The notes beneath the pieces are model-generated. The model was not told where the DNA came from. It did not search any database and saw nothing but the letters and a program-made list of their open reading frames with translations. From Kurthia massiliensis (GTDB lineage: Bacteria > Bacillota > Bacilli > Bacillales_A > Planococcaceae), in assembly GCF_000285555.1 (NCBI RefSeq), contig NZ_HE610996.1, positions 96,457-160,456 on the forward strand: DNA of 64,000 nt, given 5' to 3'. Made by a program: the position numbers and the translations under genes. Shown in pieces: positions 1 to 7,938 of the stretch; within the stretch, counting starts at the first letter, position 1, and the number at the start of each line of letters is the position of its first letter.

Positions 1-70
1 GCAACGTGTCCAATTTGATGTCGTTGAAGGCAATCGTGGTAATCAAGCAGCGAACGTAACTGTTATATAA
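1..70 (+). CDS. Cold-shock protein, C-terminal fragment (CspD/CspB type)
   Basis: Only the last 22 codons are inside the window, in frame from base 2 to a TAA at 68-70. They read QRVQFDVVEGNRGNQAANVT and VI, the typical C-terminus of 65-67 aa CspA-family single-strand nucleic acid-binding proteins (usual form VQFEVVEGNRGPQAANV). In B. subtilis cspD sits close to ypeQ/ypeP, and relatives of those two genes lie at 3.2-3.9 kb here, so a cspD assignment fits the context. The gene runs rightward and ends at a bidirectional terminator shared with the converging transporter gene. Confidence 0.85.
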   Translation, partial: QRVQFDVVEGNRGNQAANVTVI

Positions 71-72
71 AT

Positions 73-110
73 AAAAGAGGAGATCACTTTTACGCGATCT
101 CCTCTTTTTT
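73..110. terminator. Bidirectional intrinsic terminator
   Basis: A 9-bp perfect stem (GAGGAGATC at 77-85, GATCTCCTC at 96-104) is flanked by an A run on the left and a T run on the right. It can end the cold-shock gene rightward and the CNNM transporter gene leftward. Confidence 0.85.
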
Positions 111-1452
111 ATTGTTCTGCTTCAGCTTCTGCTAAATTTTCACGCGCTTCTGGTAGGCGTTTAATGTCAATGCGGACGATTTGATGATTATTCACTTCGA
201 TTGCTGTAAAGCGGAATCCTTGTTCATCAATTGTATCGCCTTGTTGAACATCGCTACGTTGGGCCATAAACCAGCCACCAATCGTATCAATGTCCTCATC
301 GTCTAATGCCATACCCGTCAAGTCGTTTACTTCATCAATCAACAACTTACCGCTAACGTTAAAGTGATTTTTATTGAATTCATGTTTTTCAGGTAATTCA
401 TCTGCATCAAATTCATCGCGAATTTCCCCGACAATCTCTTCAATAATATCTTCAATCGTTACTAAACCAGACGTACCACCGTATTCATCTAATAAAATTG
501 CAATATGAATGCGTTTCGCTTGGAATTTAATTAATAAATCGCCAATTGGAATCGTTTCAATGACTTGAATAATCGGTTGTACAAATTCTTCAATTTTCTT
601 TTGACCACTTTCTTCATGGCGAATCATTTCTGAAAGCAATTGCTTCATATTCACGAAGCCGATAATGTGGTCTTTATCGCCGTCCGTTACCGGATAGCGC
701 GTATATTGTTCTACGTCCATTAACGTAAATACTTCCGTTAATGTCATATCTTTTTCAAGACTAAAAATTTCAGTACGAGGCACCATTACTTCTTTCGCGA
801 CACGATCATCAAATTCGAAGATACGGTTTACATAGTTGAATTCAGCAGGGTTAATCTCGCCGCCTTTAAAACTATCAGCAACGATCATACGAAGTTCCTC
901 CTCGCTATGTACCTCTTCGTTTTCAGACATCATTTGTAAGCCAAACATTTTTGTTAATAGACGCGCTGAACCGTTTAATAAACGAATCGGCAAGTACATA
1001 ATTTTATAGAAAATCATGAGTGGTCCTGCAAAAGCTAATGTTACCGCTTCTGCTTTTTGAATGGCTAACGTTTTCGGGGCAAGTTCCCCGACGACTACGT
1101 GGAAATACGTGACAAGTGAGAACGCAATAATAAACGACACAATCGTTGCAATGCTTCCTTCCAGTCCCATTGCATGGAATACTGGATGTAAAATCGCTTC
1201 TACTGTCGGCTCCCCGATCCAACCTAAACCTAATGCTGTAATCGTAATACCGAGTTGACACGCCGATAAATATTCATCTAAATGTGTAATCACTCGTTTT
1301 GCTTTTACTGCACGTTTATTGCCTTCTGCGATTAGTTGATCAATACGTGTTGTACGAACCTTTACAATCGCAAACTCCGTCGAAACGAAAAATGCGGTTG
1401 CGGCGATTAATACCGCGAATAAAATAAGTTTCCAGACTATTTCTCCGTCCAA
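109..1452 (-). CDS. CNNM/CorC-family membrane transporter with CBS pair (UPF0053, MpfA/YhdP/YrkA-like)
   Basis: This 447-aa protein has a DUF21/CNNM membrane domain (roughly residues 5-190, several hydrophobic helices, first helix about 7-29), a CBS pair (about 215-335, opening with VMVPRTEIFSLE) and a C-terminal CorC/HlyC domain (about 350-430). The family comprises inner-membrane proteins linked to magnesium efflux or cation homeostasis (MpfA in S. aureus). The start is unusual. The only in-frame start is TTG at 1452, just after an in-frame TAA and without a good Shine-Dalgarno. The strong site at about 1498-1505 instead serves a short overlapping leader ORF (see 1437-1487). Domain alignment supports the TTG, because the family starts a few residues before the first helix. 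The substrate is not determined here. Confidence 0.88.
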   Translation of the reverse strand: MDGEIVWKLILFAVLIAATAFFVSTEFAIVKVRTTRIDQLIAEGNKRAVKAKRVITHLDEYLSACQLGITITALGLGWIGEPTVEAILHPVFHAMGLEGSIATIVSFIIAFSLVTYFHVVVGELAPKTLAIQKAEAVTLAFAGPLMIFYKIMYLPIRLLNGSARLLTKMFGLQMMSENEEVHSEEELRMIVADSFKGGEINPAEFNYVNRIFEFDDRVAKEVMVPRTEIFSLEKDMTLTEVFTLMDVEQYTRYPVTDGDKDHIIGFVNMKQLLSEMIRHEESGQKKIEEFVQPIIQVIETIPIGDLLIKFQAKRIHIAILLDEYGGTSGLVTIEDIIEEIVGEIRDEFDADELPEKHEFNKNHFNVSGKLLIDEVNDLTGMALDDEDIDTIGGWFMAQRSDVQQGDTIDEQGFRFTAIEVNNHQIVRIDIKRLPEARENLAEAEAEQ

Positions 1453-1487
1453 ATAATTTCTTTACGATGGTGTAATGCTACCACCAT
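1437..1487 (-). CDS. Candidate 16-codon leader ORF overlapping the transporter start
   Basis: An ATG at 1487 follows a strong AGGAGGTG ribosome binding site with normal spacing. It encodes MVVALHHRKEIIWTEK and stops at TAG 1437-1439, 14 nt inside the transporter gene, in another frame. This arrangement suggests translational coupling, with ribosomes ending the leader and re-initiating at the TTG. Alternatives are a start-region frameshift mutation, or an ORF that exists only by chance. No family is recognised. Confidence 0.35.
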   Translation of the reverse strand: MVVALHHRKEIIWTEK

Positions 1488-1611
1488 AAAGAATTCACCT
1501 CCTGTACATGTGTTAATTCTAATGTAATCAAAATCTACTCTATAATGCAATCTATAACTATTTTAAAAGTAAATTTTCTATACAAAAAAACTTTTTATGT
1601 CACAATTTCAC

Positions 1612-1642
1612 AAAAAAGACGTACACAAATTGTATACGTCTT
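1612..1642 (-). terminator. Intrinsic terminator of the aspartokinase gene
   Basis: Read leftward, AAGACGTA (1635-1642) pairs with TACGTCTT (1617-1624), followed by six T. It lies just after the aspartokinase stop. Confidence 0.8.
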
Positions 1643-1656
1643 CTTAACAACTTTAT

Positions 1657-3018
1657 TTACACGTTAACGGGCTGAAAAAATTCTTCGTACAATGATTTTA
1701 AAATAGCATCTGCATATTGATCTTGTACCCCAAATGATAACGATACTTCTGAAGAACCTTGATTAATCATTTCGATATTCGCACCCGTTTTAGAAATGGC
1801 TGTCGCTGCACGTGCCGCTAAACCTGTATTGTTATTCATACCTTCACCGACGACAACGATCATCGAGAAGCCATGACGGAAATGTACATCATCCGCATGT
1901 AATTCTTCGCGCACACGTTTTAAAATACGTGCTTCTTTCGCTTCATCTAATTGATAGCTACGAACGATCACTGAAATATCATCTAATCCTGATGGTGTAT
2001 GTTCGTATGAAATATTTTCTTCTTCTAAAATTTGTAGCAATTTGCGACCGAAACCGATTTCGCGGTTCATTAAATATTTACTTACGTAAAGAATCGAGAA
2101 ACCTTTATCGGCAGAAATACCTGTTACAGGACGACGTTTTTCAACACTTTCTGCAACGATACGTGTACCTGGCGCTGCTGGATTGTTCGTATTTTTGATG
2201 TTTACTGGAATTTTCAATTTAAATACAGGCATTAAAGCTTCATCATGGAACACTGAGAAACCTGCATATGATAATTCACGCATTTCACGATAAGTGATTT
2301 CTGTAATTTCGGCTGGATTGTTTACAACTTTCGGATTAGCACTAAATACGCAATCGACGTCTGTAAAGTTTTCATAAAGATCTGCACCGACTGCAGCTGC
2401 TAAAATTGCGCCTGTAATATCTGAACCACCGCGGTCAAACGTACGTAAAACGCCGTCTTTCGTATAACCGAAGAAACCAGGGAATACGATAATTTCTTTT
2501 GAATCTTTTAACACGCTTAAGTTTTCGTACGCTTCTGGTAATGCCATCGTACGTGCAGGTGGTTCGTTAACGATTAAACCGTCTTTCGGGCTTACGTATT
2601 TCGCTTCGATTCCGATGCTATTGAAGTACATCGCAATCATTTTTGCGTTATTGTCTTCTCCACTCGCCTTTAAGCTATCTAATACGTATTCAGGCGAAAC
2701 TTTTACAGCGTTCGTGCAACGGGCACGTAAATCTGCTTCGATAATGTCAGAGATTTCTTGATCTAAGCCTAAGCCACGTGCGTTATCTTCGTAACGTGTC
2801 ACGACTGCTTGGATTTTATCTTCGATTTCAGCACCAGCGTTTACAGCTTCTGCTAAATCGATTAATAAATCTGTTACTTTAATATCGTCTGCATGACGTT
2901 TACCAGGCGCTGAGACGACAACGCAACGACGTTCGCTATCACTCTGTACGATATTTGCCACTTTTTTTACTTGCTCTGCACTAGCAACGGATGTGCCACC
3001 GAATTTACATACTTTCAT
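1657..3018 (-). CDS. lysC: Aspartokinase (lysine/threonine-type, YclM/ThrD-like)
   Basis: Phosphorylates L-aspartate with ATP, the first step towards lysine, diaminopimelate, threonine and methionine. The N-terminus carries KFGGTS (residues 5-10), the amino-acid kinase signature, and the catalytic domain runs to about residue 290 with an FDRGGSDITGA segment. Two ACT regulatory domains fill about 300-453 (NTGLAARAATAISKTGANIEM). The 453-aa length without an internal start matches aspartokinase III (B. subtilis YclM, 454 aa) rather than the lysC alpha/beta type. The symbol lysC is generic; yclM/thrD is the closer orthologue. The gene is monocistronic, with its own promoter and terminator, and is far from dapB in the same window. 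I see no lysine riboswitch upstream. Confidence 0.93.
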   Translation of the reverse strand: MKVCKFGGTSVASAEQVKKVANIVQSDSERRCVVVSAPGKRHADDIKVTDLLIDLAEAVNAGAEIEDKIQAVVTRYEDNARGLGLDQEISDIIEADLRARCTNAVKVSPEYVLDSLKASGEDNNAKMIAMYFNSIGIEAKYVSPKDGLIVNEPPARTMALPEAYENLSVLKDSKEIIVFPGFFGYTKDGVLRTFDRGGSDITGAILAAAVGADLYENFTDVDCVFSANPKVVNNPAEITEITYREMRELSYAGFSVFHDEALMPVFKLKIPVNIKNTNNPAAPGTRIVAESVEKRRPVTGISADKGFSILYVSKYLMNREIGFGRKLLQILEEENISYEHTPSGLDDISVIVRSYQLDEAKEARILKRVREELHADDVHFRHGFSMIVVVGEGMNNNTGLAARAATAISKTGANIEMINQGSSEVSLSFGVQDQYADAILKSLYEEFFQPVNV

Positions 3019-3070
3019 GTCATCAAATCCTTATCGTCTGTATTTTTAGAATAAACATCTGTCTTCCAAC

Positions 3071-3100
3071 AGTGTACATAATGATTATCGAAAGAGTCAA
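3071..3100 (-). promoter_or_regulatory. Candidate sigma-A promoter of the aspartokinase gene
   Basis: Leftward TTGACT (3095-3100) and TACACT (3071-3076) are 18 bp apart, about 55 bp before the ATG. Confidence 0.5.
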
Positions 3101-3260
3101 TATATTTTTATATTTTATTCTTGCAAAAATATTCAGAATTTTCAAGAGTATATAATAAAAGGGACGTCCAAAAACGCGTGAATTCGCTCGATTAAGAGTG
3201 CCATTTACGTCTTGTGAAAAGATTTGCTACAAATATCTTTTCTTTCGTCCCAGCTATCTA

Positions 3261-3458
3261 TTATTTTCTTGTATATACCTTCAACAATTCTTGTCCTAAA
3301 AACTGTAATTGTTCGCCAACTGTGCACGATTCAATGCAAAAACGGTGTGCGCCTGGTTTGCCGCGATCTTTGCGCAATTGTTCCTTCACGAAACACCCTT
3401 CACAATAACGGTCGGTCATATCGTCTATTTCTTTTACGATCGATTGATGATCCAACAA
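3261..3458 (-). CDS. Small zinc-finger protein (zf-C2HCIx2C, YpeQ-like)
   Basis: A protein of about 65 aa with a clear zinc-ligand pattern: C-x2-C in the first third, then H-x2-C-I-x2-C (AHRFCIESC). This is the pattern that defines the small zf-C2HCIx2C family of Bacillales. I chose the TTG at 3458 because GAGGTG at 3465-3470 is an ideal ribosome binding site for it; an upstream GTG at 3465-3467 would lie inside that site. It is divergent from the RNase H-like gene, the ypeQ-ypeP neighbourhood of B. subtilis. Biochemical role unknown; a nucleic-acid role is only inferred from the neighbour. Confidence 0.75.
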   Translation of the reverse strand: MLDHQSIVKEIDDMTDRYCEGCFVKEQLRKDRGKPGAHRFCIESCTVGEQLQFLGQELLKVYTRK

Positions 3459-3545
3459 TGAAATCACCTCAATTTTAAGTATTTTTATATTTTACGCTGT
3501 CCTATGATATGATGCAAGTAACGTTTCTTAGAAAGTAGGGATTGA

Positions 3546-3932
3546 ATGTTAGAAGTGTATATTGATGCAGCAAGTGCCGGAAATCCTGGCAAATCAGGCA
3601 TCGGTATTTTTATTAAAGGCGAAGGCCATCACGTAAAAATTAGCGAACCAATTGGTGTGACAGACAATCATCATGCGGAATTTCAAGCGCTTGTACGTGC
3701 GTTACAAGAAGTACAACCGTTAGCGCCATCGATCGTCTCTGTGCGCTCTGATTCTAAAATTGTCGTTACTTCTATTGAAAAACGCTACGTGAAAAAAGAA
3801 TCGTATCGTTTGTTGTTAGATGAAGCGCTCGAAATCATCGATACGTTCCCACTCTTTTTCATTAAATGGATTCCTGATGATAAAAATAAAGCAGCGGATG
3901 CGCTCGCGCGTGAAGCAATTCGCAAGCAATAA
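3546..3932 (+). CDS. RNase HI-like protein (YpeP family)
   Basis: A 128-aa RNase H fold. The four acidic positions expected for RNase HI are visible: Asp in YIDAASAGNPG (D7), Glu in HHAEFQALVRAL, Asp in VRSDSKIVV and Asp in NKAADALAREA. Catalysis of RNA cleavage in RNA-DNA hybrids is therefore possible. The protein lacks the basic handle of E. coli RNase HI and resembles the short YpeP/YpdQ type, some of which have little RNase H activity. The ATG follows AAAGTAGGG with good spacing. It ends at a terminator shared with the MFS gene. Confidence 0.85.
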   Translation: MLEVYIDAASAGNPGKSGIGIFIKGEGHHVKISEPIGVTDNHHAEFQALVRALQEVQPLAPSIVSVRSDSKIVVTSIEKRYVKKESYRLLLDEALEIIDTFPLFFIKWIPDDKNKAADALAREAIRKQ

Positions 3933-3936
3933 AAAA

Positions 3937-3961
3937 AGCGGTACCACAATTGTGGCCCGCT
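3937..3961. terminator. Bidirectional intrinsic terminator
   Basis: AGCGG/CCGCT plus CCAC/GTGG stems around AATT, with A and T runs on the two sides. Lies between the converging RNase H-like and MFS genes. Confidence 0.75.
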
Positions 3962-3966
3962 ATTTT

Positions 3967-5142
3967 TTATGCGTGGGTTTGTTTTTTACGCGTAAATCCA
4001 ATCATATATACGATTAAAATGACAATCATTAAAATGGCTGACAGTAAGTATACTTCATGATAGCTCATTGATACGGCGATAATACCGAGTACGTATGAGC
4101 CAAGTGCGATACCTAAATCGAAAAATGTGAAGTAAGTCGCTGTCGCATAGCTTGTACGTGTCGGCGCTGTCGCTTGTACGCACAGTGATTGGAAACTTGT
4201 CGTTAATGTACCATACCCTGCCCCAATGAAAATAGCAGAGCATAAAAATAATAATGCACCGTTCGCATTGGCAATCATCGCTAAACCGATAGCAAACAAC
4301 ATGAATGATGGAATAATGACAAATTTAGCACCGTACGTATCATAAATACGCCCTGTCAGTGGACGGACACCGATCATCGCAACAGCTAATACAGCGTAAA
4401 AATAACTAGCCGCGCCGAGTAAATCTTTCTCCGATGCGTATAGTGATAAGAACGATAAAACGCTTGAATACGCGATCGCGATAAACGCTGCAATCATCGC
4501 TAACGGCACCGCTTTTTTCTCAAATAAATCGTTAAATGTTAAACGGAATTTTGTCGTTTGCTTCACAACAGGTGCTGTTTGTTTAAACGTCATCGCAAAC
4601 AATGCTCCGAGTGTCACAAAAACAGCCAATACGATGAAAAGCGCGTTAAAGCTAAAATATTGAATCACTAATAAGCTAATAAATGGCCCGATAACAATCG
4701 CTAAATTCGTAGACATAGCAAAATATCCTAAGCCAGTCCCTTTACGTTTTTCCGGCACGATATCGGCAGCGAGTGATCCTGCTGCTGTCGTTGCAATACT
4801 AAACCAAATCCCTTGGAAAAAGCGCAACGCTAACAATAATGTAAAATCTTTAAAAAACACATACGCCACGGTACAAATTAAGTAAAATAATAAACTAATG
4901 ACGAGCAAACGTTTTTTGCCGTATAAATCGAGTAACTTCCCGCTAAACGGACGTGCAATAATTGCAGATACTAAAAACACTGTCACAAGTAATCCAGATT
5001 CATCGTCCGAGCGATGCAATGTGTCTAATGCGTATAATGGCAATGTCGTCACTAAACCGTAAAAGACGAGGAAAATGGCTAAATTCGTAAAAAATAAGCT
5101 TAAAAAGCGTGGTGTGAAAATATGTTCGTTTTGTTGTTCCAT
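3967..5142 (-). CDS. Major facilitator superfamily transporter (drug-efflux-like)
   Basis: A 391-aa protein of nearly even hydrophobicity with about 12 membrane helices, so MFS_1. The loop between helices 2 and 3 carries RPFSGKLLDLYGKKR, close to the conserved MFS motif A (G-x3-D-x2-G-R-R). It resembles YwoG/YttB-type exporters of Bacillus, but the substrate cannot be read from the sequence. It is a single gene with two dyads between its likely promoter and its start, suggesting control by a local repressor. The ATG is preceded by AAAGGTTGAGC. Confidence 0.85.
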   Translation of the reverse strand: MEQQNEHIFTPRFLSLFFTNLAIFLVFYGLVTTLPLYALDTLHRSDDESGLLVTVFLVSAIIARPFSGKLLDLYGKKRLLVISLLFYLICTVAYVFFKDFTLLLALRFFQGIWFSIATTAAGSLAADIVPEKRKGTGLGYFAMSTNLAIVIGPFISLLVIQYFSFNALFIVLAVFVTLGALFAMTFKQTAPVVKQTTKFRLTFNDLFEKKAVPLAMIAAFIAIAYSSVLSFLSLYASEKDLLGAASYFYAVLAVAMIGVRPLTGRIYDTYGAKFVIIPSFMLFAIGLAMIANANGALLFLCSAIFIGAGYGTLTTSFQSLCVQATAPTRTSYATATYFTFFDLGIALGSYVLGIIAVSMSYHEVYLLSAILMIVILIVYMIGFTRKKQTHA

Positions 5143-5161
5143 ATGCTCAACCTTTCTATTG

Positions 5162-5202
5162 CGTCTACAATAGACGTCTTCAATATTACGTATCCATGAT
5201 AC
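5162..5202 (-). promoter_or_regulatory. Two operator-like dyads upstream of the MFS gene
   Basis: CGTCTA-CAA-TAGACG (5162-5176) and GTATC-CAT-GATAC (5190-5202) are perfect short dyads 20-60 bp before the ATG. The second overlaps a possible leftward promoter (TTGTTG, 16 bp, TAATAT). Confidence 0.35.
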
Positions 5203-5285
5203 CGCAACAACAAAATTATGTCATAAAGCACGTAAAATAGAGCAAATCTATTGGAATCATCAGTATATTTTTACACAAAAATCAT

Positions 5286-5312
5286 AAAAAAAGAACCGTC
5301 ATCCGACGATTC
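5286..5312 (-). terminator. Intrinsic terminator of coaW
   Basis: Leftward, GAATCGTC pairs with GACGGTTC (one G-U) around GGAT, followed by seven T. It closes the amidohydrolase-coaW unit. Confidence 0.8.
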
Positions 5313-5321
5313 CTTTCATTT

Positions 5322-6170
5322 TTATAAAGAGTTTGTAGCACATTCTTTAGCATATAACAATGCCCCAATAGCGCCACTAAAACCTTCATCCCCTAAAAAG
5401 ACAGCTGTTTTTTTCTTTAATTTCGTATAACTTGCAATGACTTCTCGTAATTTATCGTTATGATCCAGTGTCGTTCCTATATAAACGATGTGCTCTACTT
5501 GATATTGCTCAGCAAGTTGAATACTTAACGTCGAAACAACTTCCCCTACAAGTCCCATCGTCGTCGCTAATAAATCTGCTTTTTCATAATCACGTGGCGA
5601 TTTTAAGCCAACTTTCCCGAAATTACTTGCTGTTAAATCAGGATCTAGCGGTGCAGGTACTTCCATACCTTCAAAAATGTCAGCGACCATCAAGTCCACT
5701 TTTTTACGATTACCCGTTTTTGCATGCTCTGCAATCGTATGATAATCATATTCTCCTGTCATTAGAGCGCTCAAGCCAACGAGCGTACCACCACCAATAC
5801 CTGTACCACTTACACGTTGATACGCATCACCATTTTTATAATGAATCGATGTCCCCGAGCCAATATTCGTAATAATACAACGGGCCAAGTTGCTATTTTG
5901 TTGTTGTAATTGTTCGTTCACACCGCGCAATGTTGCTTCAAATTCGACTAAAAAATAAAGCTGACGTTGATCGTCTAAAAGAGCGTTTAATTGCTCTGCG
6001 CGACCACCTGTCATACCGATTGTCTCAATTTCTGGATGTTCATTAATAAAAGCTGCTACACGCGCTAATTGTGTTGATGGATAGTGCTGAACTTGTAATG
6101 CACCTGCATCATCTTGATACGCTACTTTCGTTAGCGTGCCGCCCGCATCAATCCCAATAGTTGTCATCAT
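5322..6170 (-). CDS. coaW: Type II pantothenate kinase
   Basis: Catalyses ATP-dependent phosphorylation of pantothenate, the first step of coenzyme A synthesis. The 282-aa protein starts with the ASKHA phosphate-1 signature GIDAGGTLTKV (about residue 6), followed by NIGSGTS and GTGIGGGTLVGLSALMTG, which are typical of staphylococcal CoaW (about 267 aa). Type II enzymes are usually insensitive to CoA feedback. Two consecutive ATGs (6170 and 6167) follow AAGGAAG; either may be used. It lies 57 bp after the amidohydrolase in the same direction, probably one transcript, though no functional link is known. Confidence 0.92.
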   Translation of the reverse strand: MMTTIGIDAGGTLTKVAYQDDAGALQVQHYPSTQLARVAAFINEHPEIETIGMTGGRAEQLNALLDDQRQLYFLVEFEATLRGVNEQLQQQNSNLARCIITNIGSGTSIHYKNGDAYQRVSGTGIGGGTLVGLSALMTGEYDYHTIAEHAKTGNRKKVDLMVADIFEGMEVPAPLDPDLTASNFGKVGLKSPRDYEKADLLATTMGLVGEVVSTLSIQLAEQYQVEHIVYIGTTLDHNDKLREVIASYTKLKKKTAVFLGDEGFSGAIGALLYAKECATNSL

Positions 6171-6227
6171 CTATAAATCTTCCTTTCGTTCCCACTCCAC
6201 TTTAATTCGAAACGCGCTCCGTTGCAA

Positions 6228-7793
6228 CTATTTCTCGTGCTGATAAACAACGTTTCCTGCAACGACGGTTTCTATGACGACCGTTTGTAAAATTTCTTGC
6301 GGTGTACATTGACATAAATCTCGATCAACAATCGTAAAATCCGCATCAAATTGTGGCGCGATATGCCCTCGATACGTTTCTTGATTACCTGTATACGCGC
6401 TCCCTACTGTATACATATGTATTAAATCATATGCCGACAAGCGTTCGTTTTCGCCGTAAACATCACCACCACTAAACGGTTGACGTGTTACACCCGCATA
6501 AATATTTTCAAACGGATTGATTCGTTCAATTGGTGCATCTGTACCCGCGCCTAAAACGAGCCCTGCTTTTAAGAAGCTTTTCCACGGATATAAATATTGT
6601 GCGCGCGTATTTCCTAATTTTTTAGCTACCCATGGCATATCAGATAATAAAAAAATTGGCTGTGCATCGACAACGACATTTAATGAAGCAAGTCGTTCAA
6701 TTTGTGCTGGCGTACATAAACTCCCATGAATATAACGGTCACGCATATGAACGGGCTCAACTTTTTCTAACACTTCGATTACTTGCTCAATCGCACCGTC
6801 ACCAATTGCATGAACAGCTATGGCACAATCATATTTTCTCGCTAGTTGAACGAGTGCCAACATTTCCTCATCTGTATGAATACGCAATCCTTTTGTCGGT
6901 GCCGTTTCATACGGCTCAACTAAATACGCTGTATCTCCACCGAAAGAGCCATCTGCAAAGATTTTCATCGCGCCCATTTCAATATACGGATGTTCAGAAG
7001 TTGCGCCATCTTTTATCATTTGTTCGAATACACGATGGTTACGCAACATATGTGCACGAAAATGTCGTTCACGTCCAATAATGCGATGATATGCACCGAG
7101 TGACTTCGTGTAATGCCCAAAATAACCTAAATCTTCACTATGTACACCTGTAATGCCATTCGCTACTAATTGGTCAATAGCTAGGCGCATCATGTCGTCT
7201 AATTGTGCTTCTGATACATTTGATGATGCTAGTTCTAACAATGCATCATTCGCAGATTCATACAATAAGCCATTTAAACGTCCATCTGCATCTCGGCCAT
7301 ACGTGCCACTTGGTGGATTTTCACTTTGTTCGTGAATATTTAATTGTGCTAGGCCCGCATGATTCGTTAACGCAACATGGCGACAAACACGTCGTAACAT
7401 CATCGGCCCTTCATAAATTGCATCTAGCTCTTTAATAGTAGGAAGTCGATCTAATTGATTATCATCCCACATATCCGCATACAACCAAGCCTTACCATCT
7501 AACTGTTTAGCTTCTGCTTTTAATTCTTCTAACATTTGTGCTGCTGTCGTCACGTGATGTAATGTGCGTTTCATTAATAATTCACCGTAGCCGATTAAAT
7601 GGATATGATTATCGACAAATCCTGGATACATGACATTCCCATGAAGATCTTTTTTCTCATTTGCGAGTGGTGCTAGCTTTTCATATGCACCTGTTTTTAT
7701 AATCTTACCGTCTTCTACAAGTAGAGCTTCGACAGTATCCCCTTCACCAATCATCGTATAAATCGTACCACCGTACCATAAAGTTTTCATCAT
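6228..7793 (-). CDS. Metal-dependent amidohydrolase (YtcJ-like, amidohydrolase 3 family)
   Basis: A 521-aa TIM-barrel hydrolase of the Amidohydro_3/YtcJ family. The metal-binding HxH is at H63/H65 (VDNHIHLIG), and the late Asp of the fold is in LGAGTDAPIERINPF. A small beta-sandwich flanks the barrel at both ends (TIYTMIGEGDTVEALLVEDG at the N-terminus). No signal peptide is present, so it is cytosolic. Family members hydrolyse amide or imide bonds, and the substrate of YtcJ itself is unknown. The ATG pair (7793/7790) follows AAGGGGG. An extended -10 promoter lies about 30 bp upstream, and coaW follows. Confidence 0.87.
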   Translation of the reverse strand: MMKTLWYGGTIYTMIGEGDTVEALLVEDGKIIKTGAYEKLAPLANEKKDLHGNVMYPGFVDNHIHLIGYGELLMKRTLHHVTTAAQMLEELKAEAKQLDGKAWLYADMWDDNQLDRLPTIKELDAIYEGPMMLRRVCRHVALTNHAGLAQLNIHEQSENPPSGTYGRDADGRLNGLLYESANDALLELASSNVSEAQLDDMMRLAIDQLVANGITGVHSEDLGYFGHYTKSLGAYHRIIGRERHFRAHMLRNHRVFEQMIKDGATSEHPYIEMGAMKIFADGSFGGDTAYLVEPYETAPTKGLRIHTDEEMLALVQLARKYDCAIAVHAIGDGAIEQVIEVLEKVEPVHMRDRYIHGSLCTPAQIERLASLNVVVDAQPIFLLSDMPWVAKKLGNTRAQYLYPWKSFLKAGLVLGAGTDAPIERINPFENIYAGVTRQPFSGGDVYGENERLSAYDLIHMYTVGSAYTGNQETYRGHIAPQFDADFTIVDRDLCQCTPQEILQTVVIETVVAGNVVYQHEK

Positions 7794-7823
7794 CGTTCCC
7801 CCTTGCGCGCTTAAGTTGGCATT

Positions 7824-7832
7824 ATTATATCA
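7824..7832 (-). promoter_or_regulatory. Extended -10 promoter for amidohydrolase-coaW
   Basis: Leftward TGATATAAT is a perfect TGnTATAAT extended -10 box. No good -35 is visible, as is common for this promoter type. Confidence 0.5.
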
Positions 7833-7938
7833 GAAATTGGAAATTGTCTCGAAAATCTGTTTTTTCATTGTCTATTTCAAACTATTTGCGATACGATAAA
7901 TAGGAAAACAATTTAACAGTTCGAACGGAGGTATCCGC

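Noticed and set aside
3019..3260. Lysine riboswitch before the aspartokinase gene
   Set aside because: No conserved lysine-riboswitch core or leader terminator; a plain promoter accounts for the region.
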